NCBI RefSeq assembly: GCF_900114045.1
Contig: NZ_FORQ01000002.1
Coordinates: 186,001-250,000 of the forward strand
Source: Kaistella treverensis
GTDB lineage: Bacteria; Bacteroidota; Bacteroidia; Flavobacteriales; Weeksellaceae
Direction: 5' to 3'
Length of the DNA stretch: 64,000 bases
Shown here: positions 51,974 through 60,414 of the stretch, piece by piece
Layout of the letters: each line of letters opens with the position of its first letter
How positions within the stretch are numbered: position 1 is the first letter of the stretch
The notes under the pieces: generated by a model
What the model saw: the letters and a program-made list of their open reading frames with translations, nothing else
Database searches by the model: none
What the model was told of the DNA's origin: nothing
Position numbers and translations under genes: made by a program

Positions 51974-53083
51974 CTAATTAGAAACAAATGGCTTGATTTG
52001 CTTTTTGTTACGTTCTTTAAATTCGTAACCAAGATTGTACGAAAAACCAACACCTAAAGTCTGCTTCATTTGCAGTTTCTGCAGTTGGTCGTGATCATAA
52101 ATTAAATCCAAGCTGATGACCGTTGTAATAAACTTGTTGAATTTAATATTTAAAGCACCGTTGTACGCAATATCCACGCGCTCCGGATGCGAAACATAAT
52201 TGCTGAAGAAATTGACCTGGTTCACCAAATTGATGTCTTTGTATATTTTCAAACGGTAAAGCACATTCACCAAGGCACCGAGTTCCGCACGTGCCGACTG
52301 ACCATCACGTTCCAAACCATATCTGCCGGCTTTCTGCAAAAGCGGATCATTAACAAAGGTAAATTTGCCGTTTACAGGCCGAAAAATTACCTGAAAGTTT
52401 TCGCCCGGATTATACAAAATTCCGAGCCCGGCGTACAGATATCCGGGTGACATAAACCTGGAAATTCGGTCTGCAAAAGTTGGATTCGGCGTTGCAGAAT
52501 AATTATATCCGGCTGCAAACTGCGACAGAAACTGAAAACCCGTAGAAAGGTAGAAATTTTTCCCAACATCGTAACCGTAATTGCTCATGATGTTTATGTA
52601 ATCTTCGGTTTTCCGCGAAGCTTCATCTTGCGAAGCCACAAAACCATAACCAAGCTGAATATTATTGTCTAAAAAGTGTCGGCGGTTTTTGTAGCTGAGG
52701 TTGTAGTTGATTTTCCCGATAATTCCGATGTTGTTGTTTCCTCCGGAATTCCAGTTCGAATAGGAAGACTGGTTGAAAACCAAATTATTCTGGCCGTAAT
52801 AAAACCATTTTATCGGATCTTTCAGTTGAAGAAGATTGTACGGGGTCACCGGAATCTCCTCATTTTCGGGAATTATCGCGGTTTTGTCTTGGATGACCAA
52901 AGTATCTTTAAACTTTACTTCAAATTTTTCGAATTTTGGGTCCGCTAAGCTGTCGAGATCCAAAGCGCGGGCTTTCCAGCGGTTTTGCGAAATAGAGTCG
53001 ATTTCTGCGAGAATACTTTTTTCCTCTTGCGAAAAAGCAGTTACGGCAAGAAACAGCGACACGAGTACCAATAATTTTCTCAT
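51974..53083 (-). CDS. DUF3078 outer-membrane-type protein
   Basis: A 369-residue protein; the ATG at 53083 gives a clean Sec signal (MRKLLVLVSLFLAVTAFSQ). It matches DUF3078, with alternating beta-strand and turn segments (NLVFNQSSYSNWNSGGNNNIGIIGKINY) typical of an outer-membrane beta-barrel. Function unknown. A -7 box lies 6 bases from the start codon. Confidence 0.87.
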   Translation of the reverse strand: MRKLLVLVSLFLAVTAFSQEEKSILAEIDSISQNRWKARALDLDSLADPKFEKFEVKFKDTLVIQDKTAIIPENEEIPVTPYNLLQLKDPIKWFYYGQNNLVFNQSSYSNWNSGGNNNIGIIGKINYNLSYKNRRHFLDNNIQLGYGFVASQDEASRKTEDYINIMSNYGYDVGKNFYLSTGFQFLSQFAAGYNYSATPNPTFADRISRFMSPGYLYAGLGILYNPGENFQVIFRPVNGKFTFVNDPLLQKAGRYGLERDGQSARAELGALVNVLYRLKIYKDINLVNQVNFFSNYVSHPERVDIAYNGALNIKFNKFITTVISLDLIYDHDQLQKLQMKQTLGVGFSYNLGYEFKERNKKQIKPFVSN

Positions 53084-53089
53084 AGTCAG

Positions 53090-53097
53090 CAAAAATA
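53090..53097 (-). promoter_or_regulatory. -7 promoter box close to the DUF3078 start
   Basis: TATTTTTG on the minus strand, exact match, ending 6 bases before the ATG at 53083, so the transcript would be nearly leaderless. Confidence 0.45.
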
Positions 53098-53230
53098 AGA
53101 CAACTATTTAAAATTAAAAACCGGAAATCCAAAACTTGGCATTATTTGGCCGATTTTTTTTACTTTTAGAAAAGTATTAGCCATATTTTCTTCAATTATT
53201 TTTTGGTCAAAGTTTTGACAAAAACACCGA

Positions 53231-54001
53231 ATGTCTGATAAAACCCTAAACTTTTCCGCTGTCCTGTATGCCGCACTGATGGTCGCTGCGATGTGGTTTG
53301 GTTTTCTGCTGCAGAATTTGGGGTGGTTCAGCGGATGTTCCGGCGCCATTATTCCCTTAAGTCCATACGGCTTGAAAGGAATTTTTCTTTCACCTTTTTT
53401 ACACGGCGGTTTGGAGCATATTTTCGGAAATTCTGTGCCTATTTTTGTGCTTATTTTTCTGCTTTTTCAATTCTATCCGTTTATCGCTAAAAAAGTTTTT
53501 ATTGTCGGCTGGGTTCTTACCGGCTTTTTAGTTTGGCTCCTGCCGCCGATCGACATTTTTACCGGTGAATATAATCAGGTTTGCATAATCGGTGCCAGCG
53601 GAATTGTATATGTTCTGGCTTTTTTTCTGTTTTTCAGCGGCGTTTTCCGCTGGAATATGAAATTCCTCACTGTTTCCATGGTGGTTGCGCTGTATTACGG
53701 AAGTTTAATTTGGGGCGTTTTGCCGGAAGAATTATTTTCTCACCTTGAGGAACCGAGCAGAATTTCGTGGCAGTCGCATTTATCGGGCGCGGTTGTCGGA
53801 ATTATCATGGCTTTTGTTTTCCGGAAGAACGGTGAGCGTAAACTGAAATTTATCTGGGAATTTCCAAATTATTATAGCGAAAAAGACGATAAACTCTGGC
53901 AGGAATACAAAGAGAATCACCCCGATGATTTTCTGGAACTACCTCAAAAAAAGAAAGATACCGTCTGGAATCACCTGGATAAAATCCGCCGGAATGAATA
54001 A
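53231..54001 (+). CDS. rhomboid-family intramembrane serine protease
   Basis: A 256-residue membrane protein with about six membrane segments. The rhomboid catalytic dyad is visible: Ser in IGASGIVYVLAFF and His in SHLSGAVVG, with the LEHIFGNSVP loop (HxxxN) before. A soluble C-terminal tail of about 55 charged residues follows. It lies 30 bases before dprA and may be co-transcribed. Substrates are unknown. Confidence 0.92.
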   Translation: MSDKTLNFSAVLYAALMVAAMWFGFLLQNLGWFSGCSGAIIPLSPYGLKGIFLSPFLHGGLEHIFGNSVPIFVLIFLLFQFYPFIAKKVFIVGWVLTGFLVWLLPPIDIFTGEYNQVCIIGASGIVYVLAFFLFFSGVFRWNMKFLTVSMVVALYYGSLIWGVLPEELFSHLEEPSRISWQSHLSGAVVGIIMAFVFRKNGERKLKFIWEFPNYYSEKDDKLWQEYKENHPDDFLELPQKKKDTVWNHLDKIRRNE

Positions 54002-54030
54002 TTTTTGATATTTTTATAAAAATTTTTCGC

Positions 54031-55140
54031 ATGCATTCCGAAGAGGTTTTATATTCCATCGCGCTGCGCAGGTGCCCGCTTATTGGCGATGTCATTTTTC
54101 AGAAGCTGATAAACGAAGCTGGCTCTGCGAAGCAGGTTTGGGAACTGTCAAAATCCGGTTTGCGGAACATTTTCGGTATCGGCAAAAAAATAGCGCTTGA
54201 AATCGGAAATAAAGAGCATTTGCATTTCGCGGGACAGGAAATTAAATTTTGCGAAAAACATGATATTAAAATTAACCTCCGCCATTTAGGAGACTTACCT
54301 CAACTTTTAAATTCCTGTGATGACGCACCCGCCATTCTTTACCAAAAAGGAAATTTAGCAAAAACCGCAAATTTCGTGAGCATTGTCGGAACGCGGAATA
54401 TTTCTGCTTATGGAAAAAGCTTTATCCACGAATTTTTCCATCAAATCAAAGCGCAAAGTGTAGCAACAGTAAGCGGTTTAGCATTAGGTGTAGATTCTGA
54501 AGTTCATGAAATTTCGCTACAAAACTCTCTGCCGACCGTCGCGGTTTTAGCGCACGGTTTTCACACCCTTTATCCGGCAAAAAACCGCCGATTAGCCGAA
54601 AGAATTTTAGCTGAAGGTGGAATGCTTTTAACTGAATTCAATTCTTCACAAAAACCCGACCGTGAAAACTTCATTCAGCGGAACCGCGTCATTGCAGGCT
54701 TGTCGCCGGCAACAATTGTGGTAGAGACCGCATTTGGCGGCGGTTCCATAAGTACCGCAACTTTTGCTAATAATTATAACCGCGACGTTTACGCGCTTCC
54801 CGGTAGAATTGACGAAAAATACAGCCAGGGTTGCAACCAGCTAATATTTCAAAATAAAGCTACCGCAATTTCCACCATTTCCGGTCTCATTACAGAACTT
54901 GGTTACAACAGGGAAAAAGAAAAAACCGGCGAACTTTTTCCGTCTTCGGAAATTAGGTTGCTTTTGCCCCAAAATCAGCAGGATATTTTAGATCAACTTC
55001 ACAAGTCGATTCCGCTTTCTCTGGATGAAATTTCCGAAAACCTAAAATTGCCTTCTTATAAAATTTTGCCTGATTTGCTCCAACTGGAAATTTCAGGATA
55101 CATTCGTGCACTTTCCGGCAGACAATATTTGCTTTTGTAG
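54031..55140 (+). CDS. dprA: DNA-processing protein DprA
   Basis: A 369-residue protein that loads RecA on incoming single-stranded DNA during natural transformation. The Rossmann-like fold shows SIVGTRNISAYGK, SGLALGVDSEVHE and the NRVIAGLSPATIVVETAFGGGS stretch. A C-terminal winged-helix-like domain (about 55 residues, LPSYKILPDLLQLEISGYI) follows. It is 30 bases behind the rhomboid gene. Confidence 0.94.
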   Translation: MHSEEVLYSIALRRCPLIGDVIFQKLINEAGSAKQVWELSKSGLRNIFGIGKKIALEIGNKEHLHFAGQEIKFCEKHDIKINLRHLGDLPQLLNSCDDAPAILYQKGNLAKTANFVSIVGTRNISAYGKSFIHEFFHQIKAQSVATVSGLALGVDSEVHEISLQNSLPTVAVLAHGFHTLYPAKNRRLAERILAEGGMLLTEFNSSQKPDRENFIQRNRVIAGLSPATIVVETAFGGGSISTATFANNYNRDVYALPGRIDEKYSQGCNQLIFQNKATAISTISGLITELGYNREKEKTGELFPSSEIRLLLPQNQQDILDQLHKSIPLSLDEISENLKLPSYKILPDLLQLEISGYIRALSGRQYLLL

Positions 55141-55294
55141 TTTTTTACCGTTTATAAGAATTTACAATTCACAGCATTACATTGGTTTTTCCGCACCTAA
55201 AAAACACTTTCTTTACCGCTAATTTAGGGATTTTAGGGTTTATATGAATTTCTGAAAAGATGAAATTTTGTAGCTAAAGTTTTTAAAAAAAAAT

Positions 55295-55302
55295 TAAATT
55301 TG
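55295..55302 (+). promoter_or_regulatory. -7 promoter box for gdhA
   Basis: TAAATTTG, exact match, 21 bases before the gdhA start. The 183-base gap before gdhA shows no other clear element. Confidence 0.45.
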
Positions 55303-55323
55303 TTTGTAAAATAACACCTTTTT

Positions 55324-56682
55324 ATGGAACAATATAATGTAGAACAAAAAATCCAGGACTTCATCGCAGACATAGAAGCAAGAAATCCAAACGAACCAGA
55401 ATTTCTTCAAGCCGTAAAAGAAGTAGCTGTTACCGTGATCCCATTTATTGCCGCTCATAGCCAATATGACGGTAAAAAACTTCTGGAAAGAATGGCGGAG
55501 CCGGAAAGAACAATCATCTTCCGTGTGCCATGGGTTGACGATTCCGGAGAAATTCAGGTGAACAGAGGATTTAGAATTCAGATGAATTCTGCTATTGGAC
55601 CATACAAAGGTGGTATCCGTTTTCACCCAACTGTAAATCTTTCCGTTCTTAAATTTTTGGCCTTCGAGCAGACTTTTAAAAACTCGCTGACTACATTGCC
55701 AATGGGCGGTGGAAAAGGTGGCGCAGATTTCGATCCGCAGGGCAAAAGCGATATGGAAATCATGAGATTCTGCCAGGCTTTCATGACAGAACTTTGCAAA
55801 CACATCGGCCCTGAAACCGATGTACCAGCTGGTGATATTGGTGTTGGCGCGCGTGAAATCGGTTATTTGTTCGGACAGTATAAAAAAATCAGAAATGAAT
55901 TTACAGGTGTTCTTACCGGAAAAGGTCTTGCCTACGGTGGTTCCCTCATCAGACCGGAAGCTACAGGCTACGGTGTGGTGTATTTCTGCGAGCAAATGCT
56001 GAAAACAATCGGTCAGGATATTAAAGGGAAAACTTTCGCAGTTTCAGGTTTCGGAAACGTGGCTTGGGGCGTGGTGAAAAAAGTAACTGAACTGGGCGGA
56101 AAAGTTTTAACTATCAGCGGACCAGATGGTTACATCTACGATGAAGACGGGATTTCCGGTGATAAAATCGATTATTTGCTGCAACTTCGCGCTTCCGGAA
56201 ACAACAGGGCAGAAGATTACGCAACCAAATACCCAAGTGCTAAATTCTTCGCTGGCAAACGTCCGTGGGAAGTGAAATGTGACGTTGCAATCCCGGCTGC
56301 TACACAAAACGAACTGTTTTTAGAAGATGCTGAAATGCTTGTCGCAAACGGAGTGATCTGTGTAACCGAAGCGGCAAACATGCCTTCAACTCTTGACGCA
56401 ATCAATTATTTCCTTGACAATAAAGTTTTATTCTCTCCAGGAAAAGCTTCTAATGCTGGTGGTGTTGCCACGTCCGGTTTGGAAATGACGCAAAACTCAA
56501 TTAGATTGAACTGGTCTTCCGAAGAAGTTGATATGAGATTAAAAGAAATCATGATCGGAATCCACAAAGCGTGCAGTGATTATGGTAAAGATAAAGATGG
56601 CTACGTAAATTACGTAAAAGGCGCTAACATCGCCGGATTTGTAAAAGTAGCTGAAGCAATGCTTGCGCAAGGTGTTGTCTAA
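55324..56682 (+). CDS. gdhA: NADP-specific glutamate dehydrogenase
   Basis: A 452-residue hexameric-type GDH that makes glutamate from 2-oxoglutarate and ammonium. The substrate site shows PYKGGIRFHP and LPMGGGKGGADFDPQG, and the dinucleotide fold has SGFGNVAWGVVKKVTELGGKV. NADP specificity is inferred from length and family look. The glutaminase gene glsA follows 1.4 kb later, so ammonium/glutamate metabolism is close in space. Confidence 0.95.
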   Translation: MEQYNVEQKIQDFIADIEARNPNEPEFLQAVKEVAVTVIPFIAAHSQYDGKKLLERMAEPERTIIFRVPWVDDSGEIQVNRGFRIQMNSAIGPYKGGIRFHPTVNLSVLKFLAFEQTFKNSLTTLPMGGGKGGADFDPQGKSDMEIMRFCQAFMTELCKHIGPETDVPAGDIGVGAREIGYLFGQYKKIRNEFTGVLTGKGLAYGGSLIRPEATGYGVVYFCEQMLKTIGQDIKGKTFAVSGFGNVAWGVVKKVTELGGKVLTISGPDGYIYDEDGISGDKIDYLLQLRASGNNRAEDYATKYPSAKFFAGKRPWEVKCDVAIPAATQNELFLEDAEMLVANGVICVTEAANMPSTLDAINYFLDNKVLFSPGKASNAGGVATSGLEMTQNSIRLNWSSEEVDMRLKEIMIGIHKACSDYGKDKDGYVNYVKGANIAGFVKVAEAMLAQGVV

Positions 56683-56762
56683 ATAAAATAAAATCCGGTT
56701 TTTGCCGGCTTTTTTCGTAAACCTGTCCCGGGGAAATGGGAGAAAAAGTAAAGTGAAAGGAT

Positions 56763-56793
56763 AAAAAGCATTGAATTTTCAATGCTTTTTATT
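56763..56793. terminator. intrinsic terminator between gdhA and the YkgJ-like gene
   Basis: AAAAAGCATTGAA (56763-56775) with TTCAATGCTTTTT (56778-56790): a long perfect stem with A/T ends, able to work in both directions. A weaker CCGG hairpin precedes it (about 56694-56716). Confidence 0.8.
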
Positions 56794-56838
56794 ATTTAAA
56801 AATTTGCCGCTAAATGTGCATTTTTTTGAAAATTTACG

Positions 56839-57333
56839 CTATTTATTTTTCAGAACTTTTTCCTGCATGCGTTCTACAAATTCAAAAGCTGCGGGGCAGA
56901 TGACCGTATTTTTCACGGTTAAATGGTTGATCTGGTAAATCTTTTTGCGGTCAGTATGCGGAAATTCGCGGCACGCTTTGGGCCGGATTTCGTAGATTGA
57001 ACAGGTGTTGTCTTCATTCAAAAACCAACACGGCAGATTTTGCAAAACTTTGTCCTGGTCTTCATCGGTACGTAAAAATTTCGCCTCGAAATCTGCGGGT
57101 TTCATGCGAAAATGTTTCGAAATTCTTTCGATATCTTTTTCCGTAAAAAGCGGTCCGGTAGTTTTACAGCAATTCGCGCACTGCAGACAGTCCACTTTCT
57201 GGAAAACCTCGTCGTGGGTTTCCTGCGCCAGATAATCCAGGTTGCGGGGCGGTTTTTTCTTCAGGCCTGCGAGAAACTTTTCGTGTTCTTTATTTTTCGT
57301 TAAAGCCTGCTGTTTGTAAAACGCTAAATCCAT
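56839..57333 (-). CDS. YkgJ-family cysteine-cluster protein
   Basis: A 164-residue protein with the YkgJ/Fli-B-like zinc or iron-binding Cys pattern: CLQCANCCKTTGPLF and CSIYEIRPKACREFPHTD. Function unknown; the Cys clusters suggest binding of zinc or an Fe-S cluster. It is divergent from truncated haemoglobin with an intergenic element between. A -7 box ends 4 bases before its start. Confidence 0.88.
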   Translation of the reverse strand: MDLAFYKQQALTKNKEHEKFLAGLKKKPPRNLDYLAQETHDEVFQKVDCLQCANCCKTTGPLFTEKDIERISKHFRMKPADFEAKFLRTDEDQDKVLQNLPCWFLNEDNTCSIYEIRPKACREFPHTDRKKIYQINHLTVKNTVICPAAFEFVERMQEKVLKNK

Positions 57334-57337
57334 GCTG

Positions 57338-57345
57338 CAAAAATA
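57338..57345 (-). promoter_or_regulatory. -7 promoter box close to the YkgJ-like start
   Basis: TATTTTTG on the minus strand, ending 4 bases before the ATG; implies a leaderless transcript if used. Confidence 0.45.
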
Positions 57346-57365
57346 CGGGTAAAGTTTTAAAAAAA

Positions 57366-57520
57366 ATGCCTGAAAAGGAGCCAGAATCTGCGGCCGTGAT
57401 AGCAGCGGCTACCCCGCAGGGAGGCGGCGGAACGAAGTGGAGCCGCCGACCGAGGAGTAGTAGCGGATAGCACGAATTGTCCGCCCGAAAAAAAAATGCC
57501 CTAAAAACGGCAAATTTTCC
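57366..57520 (+). repeat. dispersed intergenic element, copy D
   Basis: Starts near TGAAAAGGAGCC, contains CGGCCGTGATAGCAGCGG, a hairpin GGCGGC (57423-57428) / GCCGCC (57442-57447), AGTAGCGGATAGC, and a tail CGCCCGAAAAAAAAATGCC followed by AAAACGGCAAATTTTCC. The tail matches copy B closely. Confidence 0.65.
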
Positions 57521-57536
57521 GCATTGAAAATTTGAG

Positions 57537-57544
57537 TAATTTTG
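57537..57544 (+). promoter_or_regulatory. -7 promoter box close to the truncated haemoglobin start
   Basis: TAATTTTG, exact match, ending 4 bases before the ATG. Confidence 0.5.
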
Positions 57545-57548
57545 CAGT

Positions 57549-57932
57549 ATGAAACAATTAGAAAGCCGGGAAGATATTGAAAACCTGGTGAATTTTTTTT
57601 ACGAAAAGGTGCAGAAAGACGCGACAATTGGATTTTTCTTCAATGATGTGGCGAAGGTTGACTGGTCGCACCATTTGCCGAAAATGTATTCTTTTTGGGA
57701 AACGCTGCTTTTCGGACAGATTTCTTACAAAGGCAACCCGATGTCGAAACATTTTCCCATCAATGCTGAGGTTCCGATTGAAAAATTTCATTTTGCACAC
57801 TGGATAAAACTCTGGACGGAAACCGTGGAGGAAAATTTTACGGGTGAAATGGCGGAACTTGCCATTTATAAAGCCACGAATATTGCTAATCTGATGGGCC
57901 ACAAAATGGAAGTTGCACGCAAACTATCCTGA
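57549..57932 (+). CDS. group III truncated haemoglobin
   Basis: A 127-residue globin with the 2-on-2 short fold. The proximal His is in FHFAHWIKLW, and HHLPKMYSFWETLLFG is typical of group III (P family). Role unknown in this organism; related globins bind oxygen or NO. It is divergent from the YkgJ-like protein and followed by a structured region (57940-58018), which may be its 3' end structure. Confidence 0.9.
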   Translation: MKQLESREDIENLVNFFYEKVQKDATIGFFFNDVAKVDWSHHLPKMYSFWETLLFGQISYKGNPMSKHFPINAEVPIEKFHFAHWIKLWTETVEENFTGEMAELAIYKATNIANLMGHKMEVARKLS

Positions 57933-57939
57933 GCTTAAA

Positions 57940-58018
57940 GTGCTTAAAACCAGGAAACAGCAATTACGCTAAAACCGGAAAAAAAGGCAGCTGTGCCGGT
58001 AATATTTTTTTTAAGCAC
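57940..58018. other. nested inverted repeats between truncated haemoglobin and glsA
   Basis: Outer arms GTGCTTAAAA (57940-57949) and TTTTAAGCAC (58009-58018) are perfectly complementary around a 59-base interior that holds a further ACCGG (57974-57978) / CCGGT (57996-58000) pair. No gene is seen. It could be a shared terminator or a structured RNA. Confidence 0.5.
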
Positions 58019-58073
58019 CACAGCTTTTCACGTGGAACATTGCTGAAAAATTCGGTGCCATTTGATGCTTTTT

Positions 58074-58994
58074 TTAGAAAATGCTTTCGCCGGTTTTGGT
58101 GGTAAATTCTTCCAGAAACTTCATACCGCGATAGGAATTTCCTTTCGGATTCAGCTTCGGACTCCACACCGTAATGCAATAATGGCTCGGATAAATCGCG
58201 ATGATTCCGCCGCCTACTCCACTTTTTCCGGGCAAACCTACGCGGAACGAAAATTCACCTGATTCGTCGTAAAAACCACAAGTGAGCAAAATTGCGTTGA
58301 TTCTTTTGACTTTGGTAAAAGGTAAAATTTGTGCTCCTGAGCCCGGAATTTTTCCTTCATTCGCAAGGAACAAAAGACTTTTGCTGAGCTGTTTGCAACT
58401 CATTTCTATGGCGCAGAGATAGCAGTAAATTTCGATGACGTCCGCCGGCGAGCTGGTGATGTTTCCAAACGATTTCATGAAATTACATATGGCGGAATTG
58501 CGGAAACTGTTCTGCATTTCGCTTTTCGCCACTTTTTCGTTGAAAGTAATATTTTCGTCGCCTGCAAGGTTTCTGATGAAAGCTAAAATTTCTTCTTTCG
58601 GATCGGTACATCTTTCCAACAGAATATCGCAGATGACAAGCGCGCCTGCATTAATAAACGGATTGCGCGGAATTCCTTTGTCGGCTTCAAGCTGAACAAG
58701 CGAGTTAAACGGATTTCCGGAAGGTTCTACGTCCACGCGGGACCAAAGCTTTTCGCCCAACCTTTCGTAAACGTAGGCGAGGACGAAAACCTTGGAAATG
58801 CTTTGAATTGAAAATTTTTCTTCAAAGTCGCCAAAACCAAAATTTTGGCCGTTTAAGCCGGTAAAATTTACACCAAACTTTTCAGTAGAAATATCAGCAA
58901 TTTCGGGAATATAATCCGGGATTTTACCTAAGTTTTCCTCCGCTTTAACCTGTGTGAAAACTTCGGCAATAATTTTTTCGTAATCGGGCGTCAT
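58074..58994 (-). CDS. glsA: glutaminase A
   Basis: A 306-residue serine-dependent beta-lactamase-like glutaminase that converts glutamine to glutamate and ammonium. The SxxK motif is in FSIQSISKVFVLAY, and NPFINAGALVICDIL and KSGVGGGIIAIYPS are signature. Length is typical. The gene lies 40 bases before hflX's 3' end on the same strand, so may be read through from hflX. Confidence 0.94.
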   Translation of the reverse strand: MTPDYEKIIAEVFTQVKAEENLGKIPDYIPEIADISTEKFGVNFTGLNGQNFGFGDFEEKFSIQSISKVFVLAYVYERLGEKLWSRVDVEPSGNPFNSLVQLEADKGIPRNPFINAGALVICDILLERCTDPKEEILAFIRNLAGDENITFNEKVAKSEMQNSFRNSAICNFMKSFGNITSSPADVIEIYCYLCAIEMSCKQLSKSLLFLANEGKIPGSGAQILPFTKVKRINAILLTCGFYDESGEFSFRVGLPGKSGVGGGIIAIYPSHYCITVWSPKLNPKGNSYRGMKFLEEFTTKTGESIF

Positions 58995-59034
58995 TGGCTA
59001 AACAGAAAAATTGGGTGAAATAGCGGCAAATTTT

Positions 59035-60261
59035 TTAAAGTTCCTCGGTGGATTCTTCTTCCTCGTCGAAATATTGGAAAAGGAAATCGTTGTACGGGAA
59101 ACGTGAAATATGAATTTTTAAAACCTCGTCATAAATCATTTTTTTCAGCTCCGGGAAATTTTCTTTTTTCAGTGCGGAAATGAAAACCGTTGGATATTTT
59201 GATTTCGACATCCAGGTTTTCATCCATTCTTCAAGTGAGATATTTTTGCGTGTTTCCGGGCTTAAATCATCATCACTTTTTTTCTCGTAAGCAAAAGCAT
59301 CGATTTTATTGAAAACCATGATCAGCGGTTTTTGATGCGCTTCAATTTCCATCAACGTTTGGTTTACGGAATTGATGTGGTCTTCAAAACTTTCGTGCGA
59401 AATATCCACCACGTGAATTAAAAGATCGGCTTCGCGAACTTCGTCCAAGGTTGATTTGAAACTTTCTACCAGCTGCGTGGGCAATTTTCTGATGAAACCT
59501 ACGGTGTCGGTCAGCAAAAAAGGCAAATTTCCGATGACCACTTTTCGTACGGTCGTGTCTAAAGTTGCAAAGAGTTTGTCTTCTGCAAAAACATCGGACT
59601 TCGAAAGCGCGTTCATCAAAGTTGATTTTCCCACATTCGTATAACCAACAAGCGCGACGCGCACCATTTTTCCGCGGTTGTTACGCTGTGTCGCCATTTG
59701 TCGGTCGATGGTTTTCAGCTTGTCTTTTAATAATGATATGCGGTCGCGGATAATCCTTCTATCGGTTTCGATCTCCGTTTCACCCGGGCCACGCATCCCG
59801 ATACCACCCTGCTGACGCTCGAGGTGAGTCCACATTCTGGTAAGTCTCGGCAAAAGATATTCGTATTGCGCGAGTTCAACCTGAGTTCGTGCGTAGGAAG
59901 TTTGAGCGCGCTGAGCGAAAATATCGAGGATCAAATTGGTTCTGTCCAGGATTTTTACCTCGATTTCTTTTTCCAGATTTTTTAGCTGCGAAGGCGAAAG
60001 TTCATCATCGAAAATTACAGTACCGATTTCATTTTCTTTTACATAATCCCGTATTTCCTGTGCTTTTCCGCTACCGATAAATGTTTTCGAATCCGGTTTT
60101 GTAAGCCTTTGCGTAAATCTTTTGTCTACGCTGGCGCCCGCAGTGTACGCGAGAAATTCCAGCTCATCGAGATATTCTGTTAATTTTTCTTCGCTTTGAT
60201 TTTGAGTGATTAAACCGACTAAAACGGCTTTTTCGTATTGATGGTCGTTTTTTTCTAACAT
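59035..60261 (-). CDS. hflX: GTPase HflX
   Basis: A 408-residue ribosome-associated GTPase that can split stalled or heat-inactivated ribosomes. N-terminal HflX domain (VDKRFTQRLTKPDSKTFIGSGKAQEI) with a coiled segment, then GTPase motifs GYTNVGKST, TLDTTVRK and NKIDAF. Length is typical. A -7 box (TATCTTTG, minus, 60289-60282) lies 20 bases before the start. Confidence 0.95.
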   Translation of the reverse strand: MLEKNDHQYEKAVLVGLITQNQSEEKLTEYLDELEFLAYTAGASVDKRFTQRLTKPDSKTFIGSGKAQEIRDYVKENEIGTVIFDDELSPSQLKNLEKEIEVKILDRTNLILDIFAQRAQTSYARTQVELAQYEYLLPRLTRMWTHLERQQGGIGMRGPGETEIETDRRIIRDRISLLKDKLKTIDRQMATQRNNRGKMVRVALVGYTNVGKSTLMNALSKSDVFAEDKLFATLDTTVRKVVIGNLPFLLTDTVGFIRKLPTQLVESFKSTLDEVREADLLIHVVDISHESFEDHINSVNQTLMEIEAHQKPLIMVFNKIDAFAYEKKSDDDLSPETRKNISLEEWMKTWMSKSKYPTVFISALKKENFPELKKMIYDEVLKIHISRFPYNDFLFQYFDEEEESTEEL

Positions 60262-60281
60262 AAATTATTGCAGCATTTACA

Positions 60282-60289
60282 CAAAGATA
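60282..60289 (-). promoter_or_regulatory. -7 promoter box for hflX
   Basis: TATCTTTG on the minus strand, exact TAnnTTTG match, 20 bases before the hflX start. Confidence 0.5.
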
Positions 60290-60375
60290 GCACTTTGCGG
60301 TTTTCTTTTAAGAATTGGTGAAAATATCACCTTATAATTCAGCGTATGCACCCATATTTATGCCAAGAATTTCTC

Positions 60376-60383
60376 TAAATTTG
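60376..60383 (+). promoter_or_regulatory. -7 promoter box for the GNAT gene
   Basis: TAAATTTG, exact match, 31 bases before the ATG. Confidence 0.45.
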
Positions 60384-60414
60384 ACCGGTTTAGTCGCCAA
60401 AATTTAAAGAATAT

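Noticed and set aside
55294-55995. 233-residue open frame on the minus strand
   Set aside because: Lies fully opposite gdhA, which has clear family motifs; composition is that of an antisense shadow.
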